From contig DTSG01000038.1 of NCBI GenBank assembly GCA_012965455.1, positions 1-5,660 of the forward strand: 5,660 nt of DNA. Reading direction: 5' to 3'. This document shows, one piece after another, positions 1-5,660 of this stretch; the first letter of the stretch is position 1; each line of letters begins with the position of its first letter. The DNA is from Planctomycetaceae bacterium. GTDB taxonomy: Bacteria > Planctomycetota > Planctomycetia > Pirellulales > Pirellulaceae. The notes below the pieces were generated by a model. It was not told the origin of the DNA. It was given only the letters and a program-made list of their open reading frames with translations, and did no database searches. The translations under genes and the position numbers were made by a program.

Positions 1-2397
1 GCGATGATGGACGACTTGTATTCGTTGTAGCCACGAAACGATCTCGAGTAGTTCGGGCTTTGAAGCGGAATCTTCTTGAGCGATACGGTCCATGTCGATA
101 AGCATGTGTTGAGCAACTTCGCCTGCCGTAAGGCACATGAAGCCCCAGGCGGTCGTCCAATCTTCGGATACCAGAGGATCGTCACCTGCATGATCGTAGC
201 CTTTGCATTGTTCCACAAGGTCATCCATCGTCGCTTCGAGCGAGGAGACAAATTGTGAGTAGGATTCTTCGTGTTGGCTTAATAAGTTGAGACTAGTCCA
301 CCTGAAACTTGGATGTAGTTTCGCTACGACAGTTTGTTGACGATGGGCGTCCAACAGCAGCGAAATGTCTGAGAGGACGGAATGCAGTTGATCACGGTTT
401 TCACCAAGGCTGACAATCTCAAGTCGTGCTTGTTGAAATTGCAGGATCGAACTTGTAACCGCGGGTCGATCCATGATATTGGATAACTGAGCAATGTGCT
501 GGGCGCCATGTTTGAGATCTTCAATCGGATCCAGTCCAGTTTCCAGGTCACGCATCGCTGCGTATGTCGATAGTGATAGGCGCATATTTAACAGGCGGAT
601 TGCTTGCAGGTGATCGTCTTCAGTGATGTCGTCCCAGTTTCCGCTAGCGTGCTGCATCGTTTGCAGCGATGCGAGTGCCAGATTAAGGTATTGCTCAGCT
701 TGCCCGAAGCTATCCTCAGAGTTCTCCCGACGCTTTAATTCAGCCAGTTGGTAATAGCCTTTGCTTAAGTCGCGTTGCACGGTCAATGTAGTCGCCTTAT
801 CAACCGTCGGACTTGCCAAGATTTGTTGGCGAATCGCTTGGGCCTGTTGCAATGATTGTTCGCCCAGCGAGTAAACTTCACGTTCCACGAGCACGGTGCC
901 CACATTCATACAGGCATTGGCGAAGAGTCTCCCATATTCAAGGTTGTCGGGATTATCCTGGTAGATTGCTTGACGGTGATTGCGTACCTGTTTTGATAAA
1001 ACCGAAGCCTGCTTAAAACCGTCGGTGTTAGCCTGAGTGTGAATTCGTACGAGTGGCGTTAGATAACTGGATAGGTTGATGCGCAGTTGCTCGCGACCTT
1101 CAGTCGACTGTTGCAGCAGTGTTTGCACAGTGGTTGCGGCTTTATCGTAGTGCACGATGGCCGAACTAGTGTTGTCTTGGGCTTCCGCGATTTGCCCAAT
1201 TTTGAATTCAAGATCAGCGCTGTCAGCAAGGAAGGTACGCTCGTCAGAGAGGTTTCCGGCGCGTTGTTTCCGCAAACTTTCATAGTATTGCAGTGCTTTA
1301 TCAAGCATTACCTCACGAACCTCACGCGTATTGGGGGTTTGCAGTAACTCGTTTTGAGTCACGACAACAAAGAAATCGTCGACTGTTTGCTTGGAACGTT
1401 CGAAACTTTTACGGGCGTCGAGTAAGGCATCGTTGGTAACGAAGTAAGCGATTGTCATCGTGACTAGCATCGCGAGCACTCCGACAATTGCGGTGGCGCT
1501 ACTACTTGCAATGAGGCGATTACGCAGGCACCAGCGAGTGAGTCGTTCGACATTGCCAATCGGTCGCGCGAGGATTGGCATGCCTTGCAAAAAACGCTGC
1601 AGCTCTTCTTGCAGTTCAAGCGCGGATTGATATCGCTTGTCGGGAGATTTTTGCAAGCACTTCATGCAGATCGTGGCTAGATCCTGAGGAATATCTGGAT
1701 TGCGTTCTTGGGGATCAGCAGGTTCTTTATTGAGTACTTGGCGGATGGTTTCGTAAACGCTGGCTGCCGCAAAAGGCGGATTGCCGGTTAGGAGTTGGTA
1801 CAGCGTCGCACCAATGGCGTAGATGTCACTGCGAGCGTCAACTTCATCGAGATTGCCGCGTGCTTGTTCAGGGGGCATGTAGCTGGGGGTTCCCAGAACA
1901 GATCCTTCCATCGTCATCCCCGATTTTTCGTGCACCTGTTTGGCGAGGCCAAAGTCGGTCACCAAGGGAATGTCCTTCTTGTTGACCAGTACGTTGGCAG
2001 GCTTTATATCGCGATGGAGGATGCCGTTGTCATGAGCAAGATGTACCGCCTCGCAAACACCGGAAATGTAATTGGCGGCGCGGCGTGGGGCGAGCGGACG
2101 TTCACGCACGAGGTCTGCGAGGCTGTCTCCCGGGACGTATTCCATTGAAAAGAAATGCCGACCGTCAACTTCACCGACCTCATAGATGGTGACGATATTA
2201 GGGTGGTTCAGGCTCGCAGCCGCTTCTGCTTCAGCGTAAAAGCGATCCATCTCGTCATCATTAGCAAACTGTCCCGAGAGGATCATCTTGATGGCGACCA
2301 CGCGATTGAGCGCTATTTGGCGAGCCTTGTAGACAACGCCCATACCACCTCGGGCGATCTCGCCGAGCAGTTCATAATCGCCAAAACGATTTGCCAT
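1..2397 (-). CDS. Transmembrane Hanks-type Ser/Thr protein kinase with helical repeat tail (C-terminus outside window)
   Basis: This frame is open for 799 codons from the ATG at 2397 to the window edge. The protein predicts ATP-dependent phosphorylation of Ser/Thr on partner proteins; the substrate is unknown. Kinase domain, residues about 8-271: the glycine loop is ARGGMGVVY (15-23), with VAIK Lys37, likely helix-C Glu56, HRD catalytic Asp130, Lys132, Asn135, DFG Asp148, activation-segment GTPSYMPPEQ (169-178, PPE instead of APE), Asp191 and Arg255. All residues needed for catalysis are present, so it should be active. A single hydrophobic helix lies at about 294-320. The following region has amphipathic helices like the TPR-type tails of planctomycete kinases, for example EVREVMLDKALQYYESL and FKIGQIAEAQDNTSSAIVHY. 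The kinase domain should be cytoplasmic and the tail extracytoplasmic. The ATG at 2397 is the first in-frame ATG and sits just before the kinase fold (MANRFGDYELL). It has no Shine-Dalgarno, and coding-like sequence continues upstream, so the true start may be at 2698 through a frameshift. Confidence 0.93.
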   Translation of the reverse strand, partial: MANRFGDYELLGEIARGGMGVVYKARQIALNRVVAIKMILSGQFANDDEMDRFYAEAEAAASLNHPNIVTIYEVGEVDGRHFFSMEYVPGDSLADLVRERPLAPRRAANYISGVCEAVHLAHDNGILHRDIKPANVLVNKKDIPLVTDFGLAKQVHEKSGMTMEGSVLGTPSYMPPEQARGNLDEVDARSDIYAIGATLYQLLTGNPPFAAASVYETIRQVLNKEPADPQERNPDIPQDLATICMKCLQKSPDKRYQSALELQEELQRFLQGMPILARPIGNVERLTRWCLRNRLIASSSATAIVGVLAMLVTMTIAYFVTNDALLDARKSFERSKQTVDDFFVVVTQNELLQTPNTREVREVMLDKALQYYESLRKQRAGNLSDERTFLADSADLEFKIGQIAEAQDNTSSAIVHYDKAATTVQTLLQQSTEGREQLRINLSSYLTPLVRIHTQANTDGFKQASVLSKQVRNHRQAIYQDNPDNLEYGRLFANACMNVGTVLVEREVYSLGEQSLQQAQAIRQQILASPTVDKATTLTVQRDLSKGYYQLAELKRRENSEDSFGQAEQYLNLALASLQTMQHASGNWDDITEDDHLQAIRLLNMRLSLSTYAAMRDLETGLDPIEDLKHGAQHIAQLSNIMDRPAVTSSILQFQQARLEIVSLGENRDQLHSVLSDISLLLDAHRQQTVVAKLHPSFRWTSLNLLSQHEESYSQFVSSLEATMDDLVEQCKGYDHAGDDPLVSEDWTTAWGFMCLTAGEVAQHMLIDMDRIAQEDSASKPELLEIVSWLQRIQVVHHR

Positions 2398-2698
2398 ACC
2401 GGTGTCGGCGAGGTCGGCTTGGCGGTTTTTGCCGCGAGTTTGGGCGCCCGATTCAGGGGGATAGTCGGTACTATAGTCCCCCTGAAGAGTTTGCGAGTTA
2501 TCTGTGTCGACCCCGGCCGGTGGTTCGTGTAGCGTCTCGAGGTGCTCTGGGTCGGACGAGGGGGCGGTTTCTTGCAATGTGTCGATGTTCTCGGATTCAG
2601 CTTGCGCAGCGCTCCAAAAACGACTCGACTTCTGCGCCTTGATTGGTTTCGAGGAGTTTGGCAAGTTGGTCGAGTTGCTGTTGTGTGAGGTTGGTCAT
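2398..2698 (-). pseudogene. Frame-disrupted N-terminal extension of the kinase gene
   Basis: An ATG at 2698 opens a 33-codon frame, MTNLTQQQLDQLAKLLETN..., ending ERCAS at a TGA (2599-2597). It looks like the short amphipathic start seen in front of many planctomycete kinases. One base further on, the kinase frame is open, and from about 2607 down to 2398 it gives about 70 residues of polar, acidic, linker-like sequence (AQAESENIDTLQETAPSSDP and onward) that runs straight into MANRFGDYELL. Removing one base in or beside the run of five T (2616-2620 on the plus strand, as A) would join the two parts, giving for example EVESFLSAAQAESENID. The kinase frame itself has a TGA at 2697-2695 and only TTG codons (2664, 2577) as starts before 2397. 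The break may be a real one-base insertion, an assembly error or programmed +1 recoding. If it is real, the kinase could still be made from 2397 without this extension. Confidence 0.6.
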
Positions 2699-2723
2699 AG
2701 CTGTTGTGCCGTTAGGTGTAAGT

Positions 2724-2755
2724 ACAGTAATTGTCGAACTAGTGAATTATACTGT
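2724..2755. repeat. Inverted repeat ACAGTA-N20-TACTGT around the -10 box
   Basis: ACAGTA at 2724-2729 faces TACTGT at 2750-2755, and the right arm overlaps the candidate -10 box. A third copy of ACAGTA stands at 2815-2820, and all three are followed within a few bases by ATT (ACAGTAATT, ACAGTATAATT, ACAGTAAATT). This placement is what an operator for a repressor at the kinase promoter could look like. No known regulator is recognised, and six-base motifs recur by chance. Confidence 0.3.
2746..2751 (-). promoter_or_regulatory. Candidate -10 box of the kinase promoter
   Basis: On the minus strand this reads TATAAT, a perfect match to the housekeeping sigma-factor -10 consensus. It lies 47 bases before the ATG at 2698, so transcription would begin near 2739 and give a leader of about 40 bases. 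No good -35 box is present at 16-18 bases spacing (CTAAAA at 17). The surrounding stretch is AT-rich compared with the genes. The site fits the upstream start at 2698 better than the internal ATG at 2397. A -10 match alone occurs often by chance in AT-rich DNA. Confidence 0.4.
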
Positions 2756-2773
2756 TTCTGATAATAATTTTTA

Positions 2774-2802
2774 GCCTTGCATACGAAGTGATTGCAAGCG
2801 GC
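2774..2802 (-). other. Weak hairpin downstream of the HbpS-like gene
   Basis: GCCTTGC (2774-2780) can pair with GCAAGCGGC (2794-2802) if two bases bulge out, leaving a 13-base loop. On the minus strand it is followed by TAAAAATTATTAT, which is AT-rich but not a T run. It lies about 140 bases past the stop codon at 2941. It may help separate the transcripts of the HbpS-like gene and the kinase, but it is not a convincing intrinsic terminator. Confidence 0.2.
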
Positions 2803-2820
2803 GCATAAAACCGGACAGTA

Positions 2821-2834
2821 AATTCTCGAGAATT
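2821..2834. promoter_or_regulatory. 14-bp perfect palindrome AATTCTCGAGAATT
   Basis: The 14 bases equal their own reverse complement exactly, and symmetry ends at the flanking bases. The palindrome directly abuts the third ACAGTA motif (2815-2820) and lies about 120 bases upstream of the kinase ATG at 2698. A dimeric DNA-binding protein could recognise it. No specific family is identified. Confidence 0.35.
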
Positions 2835-2940
2835 CCAGCCCTTGCGGAAAGACTTGCAGGCTGTCAGGATGACTCTGCGCCTCAGCGGGTAACATATGGT
2901 TGCCTAGAATGCAAACTGTTGGGCGTAGCCCGATCGCTAA

Positions 2941-5229
2941 TTACCCGAGTGGGTTGCGCAAGAATTTCTGGTATGGTAACGGTACGCCGTCGATTTTAAT
3001 ATTGTCGACAGTTAGTCCAGTTGGGGGTTCGAACCCTAGTGCGCCGGCGGCGGCAACGACATCGTCTTGATCAACTCCGTCGCCGCTGACACCTAAACCG
3101 CCGATTAGGGCGGCAGATTTATATAACGGTGCGGCTCCAGGAAAAAAGACAACTCCGTTTTCGTTGAGAGATGTCGTCGCATCAGATTGGCGGTGAAAGT
3201 TTCGTTCCGGATTGAATCTAGTGAATCCCAAAACGGATTGAAAGTCGGAGGATGGACTCGGGCCGGCGATGTTTTCCGCCGTGATGGGATCTATTCCTGG
3301 GTCATTTAGGATTGAAAAACACCCAGCGTCGGCGAAGTCAATTCCATCGGGAAATCGGGGGTCTGCCAGGAAACGGAATGTGCGGTTTGTGTGTGCCTTG
3401 CCGAGTTGGTTAGGATCACAGAGGTCGACAGGATTTACTTCTGCGGCGCTGTTGTAGTAGGCCATATTACGGGCTTTGGCTACGGCGACGGCAATCGAGA
3501 AATAGGTTGCATCGGGCATACGGTAGAGGCCGAGGATTTCGCCGTCGAAATCGGCTATGGCAAATACCATGCGGGTCCTCGCTCCTGGTGTGCCGTCAGC
3601 GAGCAAGCGAATTCCCGCTCGTACTTCGTTTGCTCGCGCAATGGAATTGTTAATAATCGTTTCGACGTCCTGCTGCGTTATCTGAGCGGTAACTGGATTT
3701 CCCATAGAATCCAAGATCGGGTTACCGTTTTCATCGGTCAGTGCATGTAGCTTGCCGGCTTGGGGCATGACTAACCATTGGTCTGGCACCTGAGTTCCGC
3801 CGGCGTACAATATTGAAGTGCCCGTATTGTCACTGCCAATGATCTGATCGACACCGTTTGCTGGGTTGCCAAGGGAGAGCTGGCTACCTAATTCGGTGAT
3901 TTGAGTGAGCCCCGCTCTGGGGTCGGCGGCCGTCGGATTGGGGCCCACGACTTCAAGAGTGATACCGACTAAGTCGATTCGACCAAATGGCAGGTCGAAC
4001 CCAACAACTGGTGCAATGCCGTTTAGCGTTGGCACCGATTCGCCAGCGGCGCTACTTCCACCGGCCGCGGCAAATGCTATCCACTCTGCCTCGAGAACTT
4101 TGGGAGCGTTGGTGCGGTCAACAGTTGCTTGGAGCACTTCTGTGCGCGAAGCATTTATAGACACGGGCCCCGTCTTGACGTTGTTGCCATATTCGGTAGT
4201 AAAGCCCTGTTCGTGCGTTGCATACCCATCGGGCCCGGGAAAGAAGACTCCAATTCCACCCGTGAGATTTCCGTTTTTAAATAGAGGAACTCCGCCCGGC
4301 AGCGTAGCAATTCCTCGCGACTGCGCTAAGGGCAGGCGTCCGGACTGGAACCCGTATGATTCGGGCGCGTATATTTCCTGTCCGGCCGGGACTTGGCTCG
4401 GATCGATATTAAAGCGATATGGCAACAGCACGTCGGTCGCGTCGCGAATGCCGTCAACACCAGGATGCAGAATGCTGTCGCGGTTAGTATGTTCAATATC
4501 GAATAAATCGACCGTTGGTGTGAACATAACGCCTGGCGGAAAATGAGCGCCGGCGCCTATCGGTGCGACTGTGCCTGGGCCGCGAATGACAGAATTGGGA
4601 TCCGTGATATTTGGATTCGCTTCCACTTCGCGCTGAGTGATGGTTGACTGGCTGATCATGCGAATGGTGCGGGACGTCAACGGCGCGCCCTGATTTGCGA
4701 AAAAGGCGGCAGTTCGAGCTTTCGCTACGGCACCATCAATTGCGAAAACGAGAGTCGCTTCGTTCATGTTAATGTTGGTGCCAACGCGGACGCCAAGAAT
4801 GGCCCCGCCCCGATCGACGATTGCCACGATCGCGTCGGCGCTAGTACTGCTTGCCGCCGATGCTCGATCTAGCAATGCTTTGACATCGGATTCCGTAATG
4901 GTGATGGATTGGTCAACAACAGGTGCGGTGCGGTTAAGTCCGTTGATAACATTGAGTGCGTCGGCCGGCGATAATACCATGTCGTTATCAACATCGACGA
5001 AACCAGTAAATCCGGGTGGCAAATCTCCTTCAGCGTCCAAGTCAATAGCTTGCCCACCGTTGAGTTGATTGATAATTATAATTGCGTCAATCGGCGCCAC
5101 GAATGTATCGTCGTTTACGTCTAGTGGCTCCAACGCATTGTGATACAGGTTAATTCCCGCGAGCAATTGGCGGGTTTCAAGGGTTTCAAATCGCAGTGAG
5201 CGAGTTGCAATTCTGCGCTGTTTTTCCAT
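2941..5229 (-). CDS. Secreted dockerin protein with two HbpS/GlcG-type (haem-binding-like) modules
   Basis: The protein has 762 residues and a TAA stop at 2943-2941. The N-terminus SLRFETLETRQLLAG (11-25) matches the LEPR-XLL-type export motif of planctomycete surface and secreted proteins. A dockerin-like pair of calcium loops follows: DVNDDTFVAPID (37-48) and DVDNDMVLSPAD (79-90), each before a short helix ending NQLN or NGLN. Two modules resembling the HbpS/GlcG family (former DUF336) come next. Module 1 (about 108-390) has AIVAIVDRGGAILGVRV, AVAKARTAAFF and GGVPLFKNGNLTGGIGVFF. Module 2 (about 515-735) has VFAIADFDGEILGLYRM, AVAKARNMAYY and GAAPLYKSAALIGGLGVSGDG. The family fold is about 140 residues; both modules are enlarged by an insertion between the KA helix and the GG-P strand. 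The only cysteines are 604 and 637. Family members bind haem or act in glycolate and related metabolism, but ligand and role here are unknown. The ATG at 5229 is the natural start; AGGG eight bases before it is a weak ribosome site. No C-terminal anchor is seen, so release or wall association through the dockerin is inferred. Confidence 0.88.
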   Translation of the reverse strand: MEKQRRIATRSLRFETLETRQLLAGINLYHNALEPLDVNDDTFVAPIDAIIIINQLNGGQAIDLDAEGDLPPGFTGFVDVDNDMVLSPADALNVINGLNRTAPVVDQSITITESDVKALLDRASAASSTSADAIVAIVDRGGAILGVRVGTNINMNEATLVFAIDGAVAKARTAAFFANQGAPLTSRTIRMISQSTITQREVEANPNITDPNSVIRGPGTVAPIGAGAHFPPGVMFTPTVDLFDIEHTNRDSILHPGVDGIRDATDVLLPYRFNIDPSQVPAGQEIYAPESYGFQSGRLPLAQSRGIATLPGGVPLFKNGNLTGGIGVFFPGPDGYATHEQGFTTEYGNNVKTGPVSINASRTEVLQATVDRTNAPKVLEAEWIAFAAAGGSSAAGESVPTLNGIAPVVGFDLPFGRIDLVGITLEVVGPNPTAADPRAGLTQITELGSQLSLGNPANGVDQIIGSDNTGTSILYAGGTQVPDQWLVMPQAGKLHALTDENGNPILDSMGNPVTAQITQQDVETIINNSIARANEVRAGIRLLADGTPGARTRMVFAIADFDGEILGLYRMPDATYFSIAVAVAKARNMAYYNSAAEVNPVDLCDPNQLGKAHTNRTFRFLADPRFPDGIDFADAGCFSILNDPGIDPITAENIAGPSPSSDFQSVLGFTRFNPERNFHRQSDATTSLNENGVVFFPGAAPLYKSAALIGGLGVSGDGVDQDDVVAAAGALGFEPPTGLTVDNIKIDGVPLPYQKFLRNPLG

Positions 5230-5291
5230 AACGAAAACCCTGTTTTGCTGGAAAATAGCAAAAACGGTGAAACGAAATAATAATGGACTTC

Positions 5292-5319
5292 TTTATCTTT
5301 AATAGTCGATCGTTTTCAA
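5292..5319 (-). promoter_or_regulatory. Weak candidate promoter for the HbpS-like gene
   Basis: On the minus strand, TTGAAA (5319-5314) is followed after 16 bases by GATAAA (5297-5292), a fair match to a housekeeping -35/-10 pair. It would leave a leader of about 55 bases before the ATG at 5229. TATTAT nearer the gene is an alternative -10 without a -35 partner. The support is sequence similarity only. Confidence 0.25.
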
Positions 5320-5329
5320 GCGTTTGTTT

Positions 5330-5358
5330 AACCTATCCGATAAAACCGATAAGGTTTT
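5330..5358. repeat. Direct and inverted repeats between the divergent genes
   Basis: CCGATAA occurs twice in tandem with a 9-base period (5337-5343 and 5346-5352). The same stretch holds an exact inverted repeat, AAAACC (5342-5347) and GGTTTT (5353-5358) around GATAA. A longer imperfect one pairs AACCTATC (5330-5337) with GATAAGGTT (5348-5356). The cluster sits between the two divergent start codons, about 45 bases from the GTG and 100 from the ATG, where a shared operator would be expected. No known binding site is recognised. Confidence 0.35.
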
Positions 5359-5360
5359 CC

Positions 5361-5389
5361 TTGTTTACGCAACCGGTATAAACTAATAT
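5361..5389 (+). promoter_or_regulatory. Weak candidate promoter for the rightward gene
   Basis: TTGTTT (5361-5366) is followed after 17 bases by TAATAT (5384-5389), a partial match to a -35/-10 pair. TATAAA at 5377-5382 is an alternative -10. Either would start the transcript within about 15 bases of the GTG at 5404, leaving almost no leader and no ribosome-binding site. Confidence 0.25.
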
Positions 5390-5403
5390 TTGGCCGTGAT
5401 ACG

Positions 5404-5660
5404 GTGTTTTTAGCTCGCTATACAAATCGACAATCAATTCGCCCCCAATATATTCTGGGGGTTGTGTGTGCTGTATTGTTGTGTGACTGGTCAACAAGTG
5501 TTCGGCAGAGCTTGGCCGAACCGGTAAAAATTCGGCTTAGTGATAAGGAAATTCCGGACGCGCCTGCTACAAACAGCGGCGCAGTGAGTTCACAAACTCA
5601 ATTAGCCCAACCCGAGAGTGCTCGGACAGCGGATAGTCGCGTGTTTCCTCGCATTTTGCG
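5404..5660 (+). CDS. Hypothetical secreted protein, N-terminal part (runs off right edge)
   Basis: The frame is open from the stop at 5350-5352 to the window end, giving 85 visible codons from the GTG at 5404. I do not recognise a domain. The start resembles a signal peptide: Arg5, Arg9 and Arg13 form a basic n-region, ILGVVCAVLLC (about 18-28) is hydrophobic, and SLA-EP (36-40) is a plausible cleavage site after Ala38. The mature part begins EPVKIRLSDKEIPDAP and continues with a Ser/Thr/Ala/Gln-rich stretch, typical of a flexible linker. No in-frame ATG exists between the upstream stop and the edge. GTG 5404 is preferred over GTG 5464 because only the former supplies a basic n-region, but no Shine-Dalgarno precedes it. 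The opposite strand is broken by stops in all frames here. It is transcribed divergently from the HbpS-like gene. It is too short in this window to exclude a chance open frame, although the signal peptide argues against that. Confidence 0.6.
   Translation, partial: MFLARYTNRQSIRPQYILGVVCAVLLCDWSTSVRQSLAEPVKIRLSDKEIPDAPATNSGAVSSQTQLAQPESARTADSRVFPRIL
5442..5461 (+). other. GC-rich hairpin CCCCCA-N8-TGGGGG in the early coding region
   Basis: CCCCCA (5442-5447) and TGGGGG (5456-5461) pair perfectly around the AT-rich loop ATATATTC. The hairpin falls about 40 bases after the proposed GTG start, in codons just before and within the signal peptide core. No T run follows on either strand, so it is not an intrinsic terminator. 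It could slow early translation, or it could be a leader structure if the true start lies further right. Confidence 0.4.
5501..5520 (+). other. Second hairpin TTCGGC-N8-GCCGAA near the signal cleavage site
   Basis: TTCGGC (5501-5506) pairs exactly with GCCGAA (5515-5520) around an 8-base loop. A further copy of TTCGGC at 5531-5536 could pair with the same GCCGAA arm, giving two alternative stems. It lies in the codons around the predicted cleavage site of the rightward gene. No function is assigned. Confidence 0.25.

Noticed and set aside
324..1347. Short frames on both strands within the kinase tail region.
   Set aside because: The minus-strand kinase frame is continuous through this region and gives repeat-like helices typical of the family, so the others are shadows.
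1795..2761. Several overlapping plus-strand frames of 83-125 codons.
   Set aside because: They lie opposite the kinase domain or its N-terminal part and are by-products of its codon usage.
2695..2895. A 66-codon minus-strand frame in the intergenic region, ending in a TGA that overlaps the ATG at 2698.
   Set aside because: Its composition is unlike a folded protein, it covers the best promoter signals, it has no recognisable motif, and the ATGA overlap is explained by chance.
2920..2932. Short hairpin GGGC-GTA-GCCC just after the HbpS-like stop codon.
   Set aside because: The stem is only four base pairs and there is no T run, so it is not a supportable terminator.
3905..4546. A 213-codon plus-strand frame.
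   Set aside because: It is antisense to the HbpS-like gene, whose frame has clear domains; the antisense product is low-complexity and matches nothing I recognise.
5442..5461. The CCCCCA/TGGGGG hairpin as an intrinsic terminator.
   Set aside because: No T tract follows on either strand, no gene ends nearby, and it lies inside an open frame with a signal peptide.

Overview
The window looks like chromosomal DNA from a planctomycete, probably a Pirellulales-type relative of Rhodopirellula or Blastopirellula. Three features support this. One is a secreted protein that opens with the planctomycete export-type motif LRFETLETRQLLA followed by a dockerin-like pair of calcium loops. The second is a Hanks-type Ser/Thr kinase with the N-lobe signature EIARGGMGVVYKARQ, one membrane helix and a long helical repeat tail. 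The third is the near absence of good Shine-Dalgarno sites. The assignment comes from protein architecture only and no species is named.

Layout from left to right. Positions 1-2397 (minus strand) encode a transmembrane Ser/Thr protein kinase that is open at the left edge, so its C-terminus lies outside the window. Positions 2398-2698 hold what looks like its N-terminal extension, but the first 33 codons are one base out of frame with the rest. That implies a single-base insertion, a sequencing error or a recoding event near a run of five T. Positions 2699-2940 are a 242-base AT-richer intergenic stretch with a good -10 box, repeated ACAGTA motifs, a 14-bp perfect palindrome and a weak hairpin. 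Positions 2941-5229 (minus strand) encode a 762-residue secreted dockerin protein with two HbpS/GlcG-type modules, each carrying a similarly placed large insertion. Positions 5230-5403 are a divergent promoter region with repeats. Positions 5404-5660 (plus strand) start a second predicted secreted protein on a GTG codon; it runs off the right edge and has no recognisable domain in the visible part.

How the genes may work together: the HbpS-like protein lies directly upstream of the kinase on the same strand, and the kinase is predicted to expose a helical repeat domain outside the cytoplasm. In Streptomyces, a secreted HbpS is known to tune a membrane sensor kinase (SenS). An analogous pairing here is possible but speculative, because planctomycetes carry many kinases of this type and the kinase appears to have its own promoter. 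No RNA genes, mobile elements, CRISPR arrays or convincing intrinsic terminators were seen.
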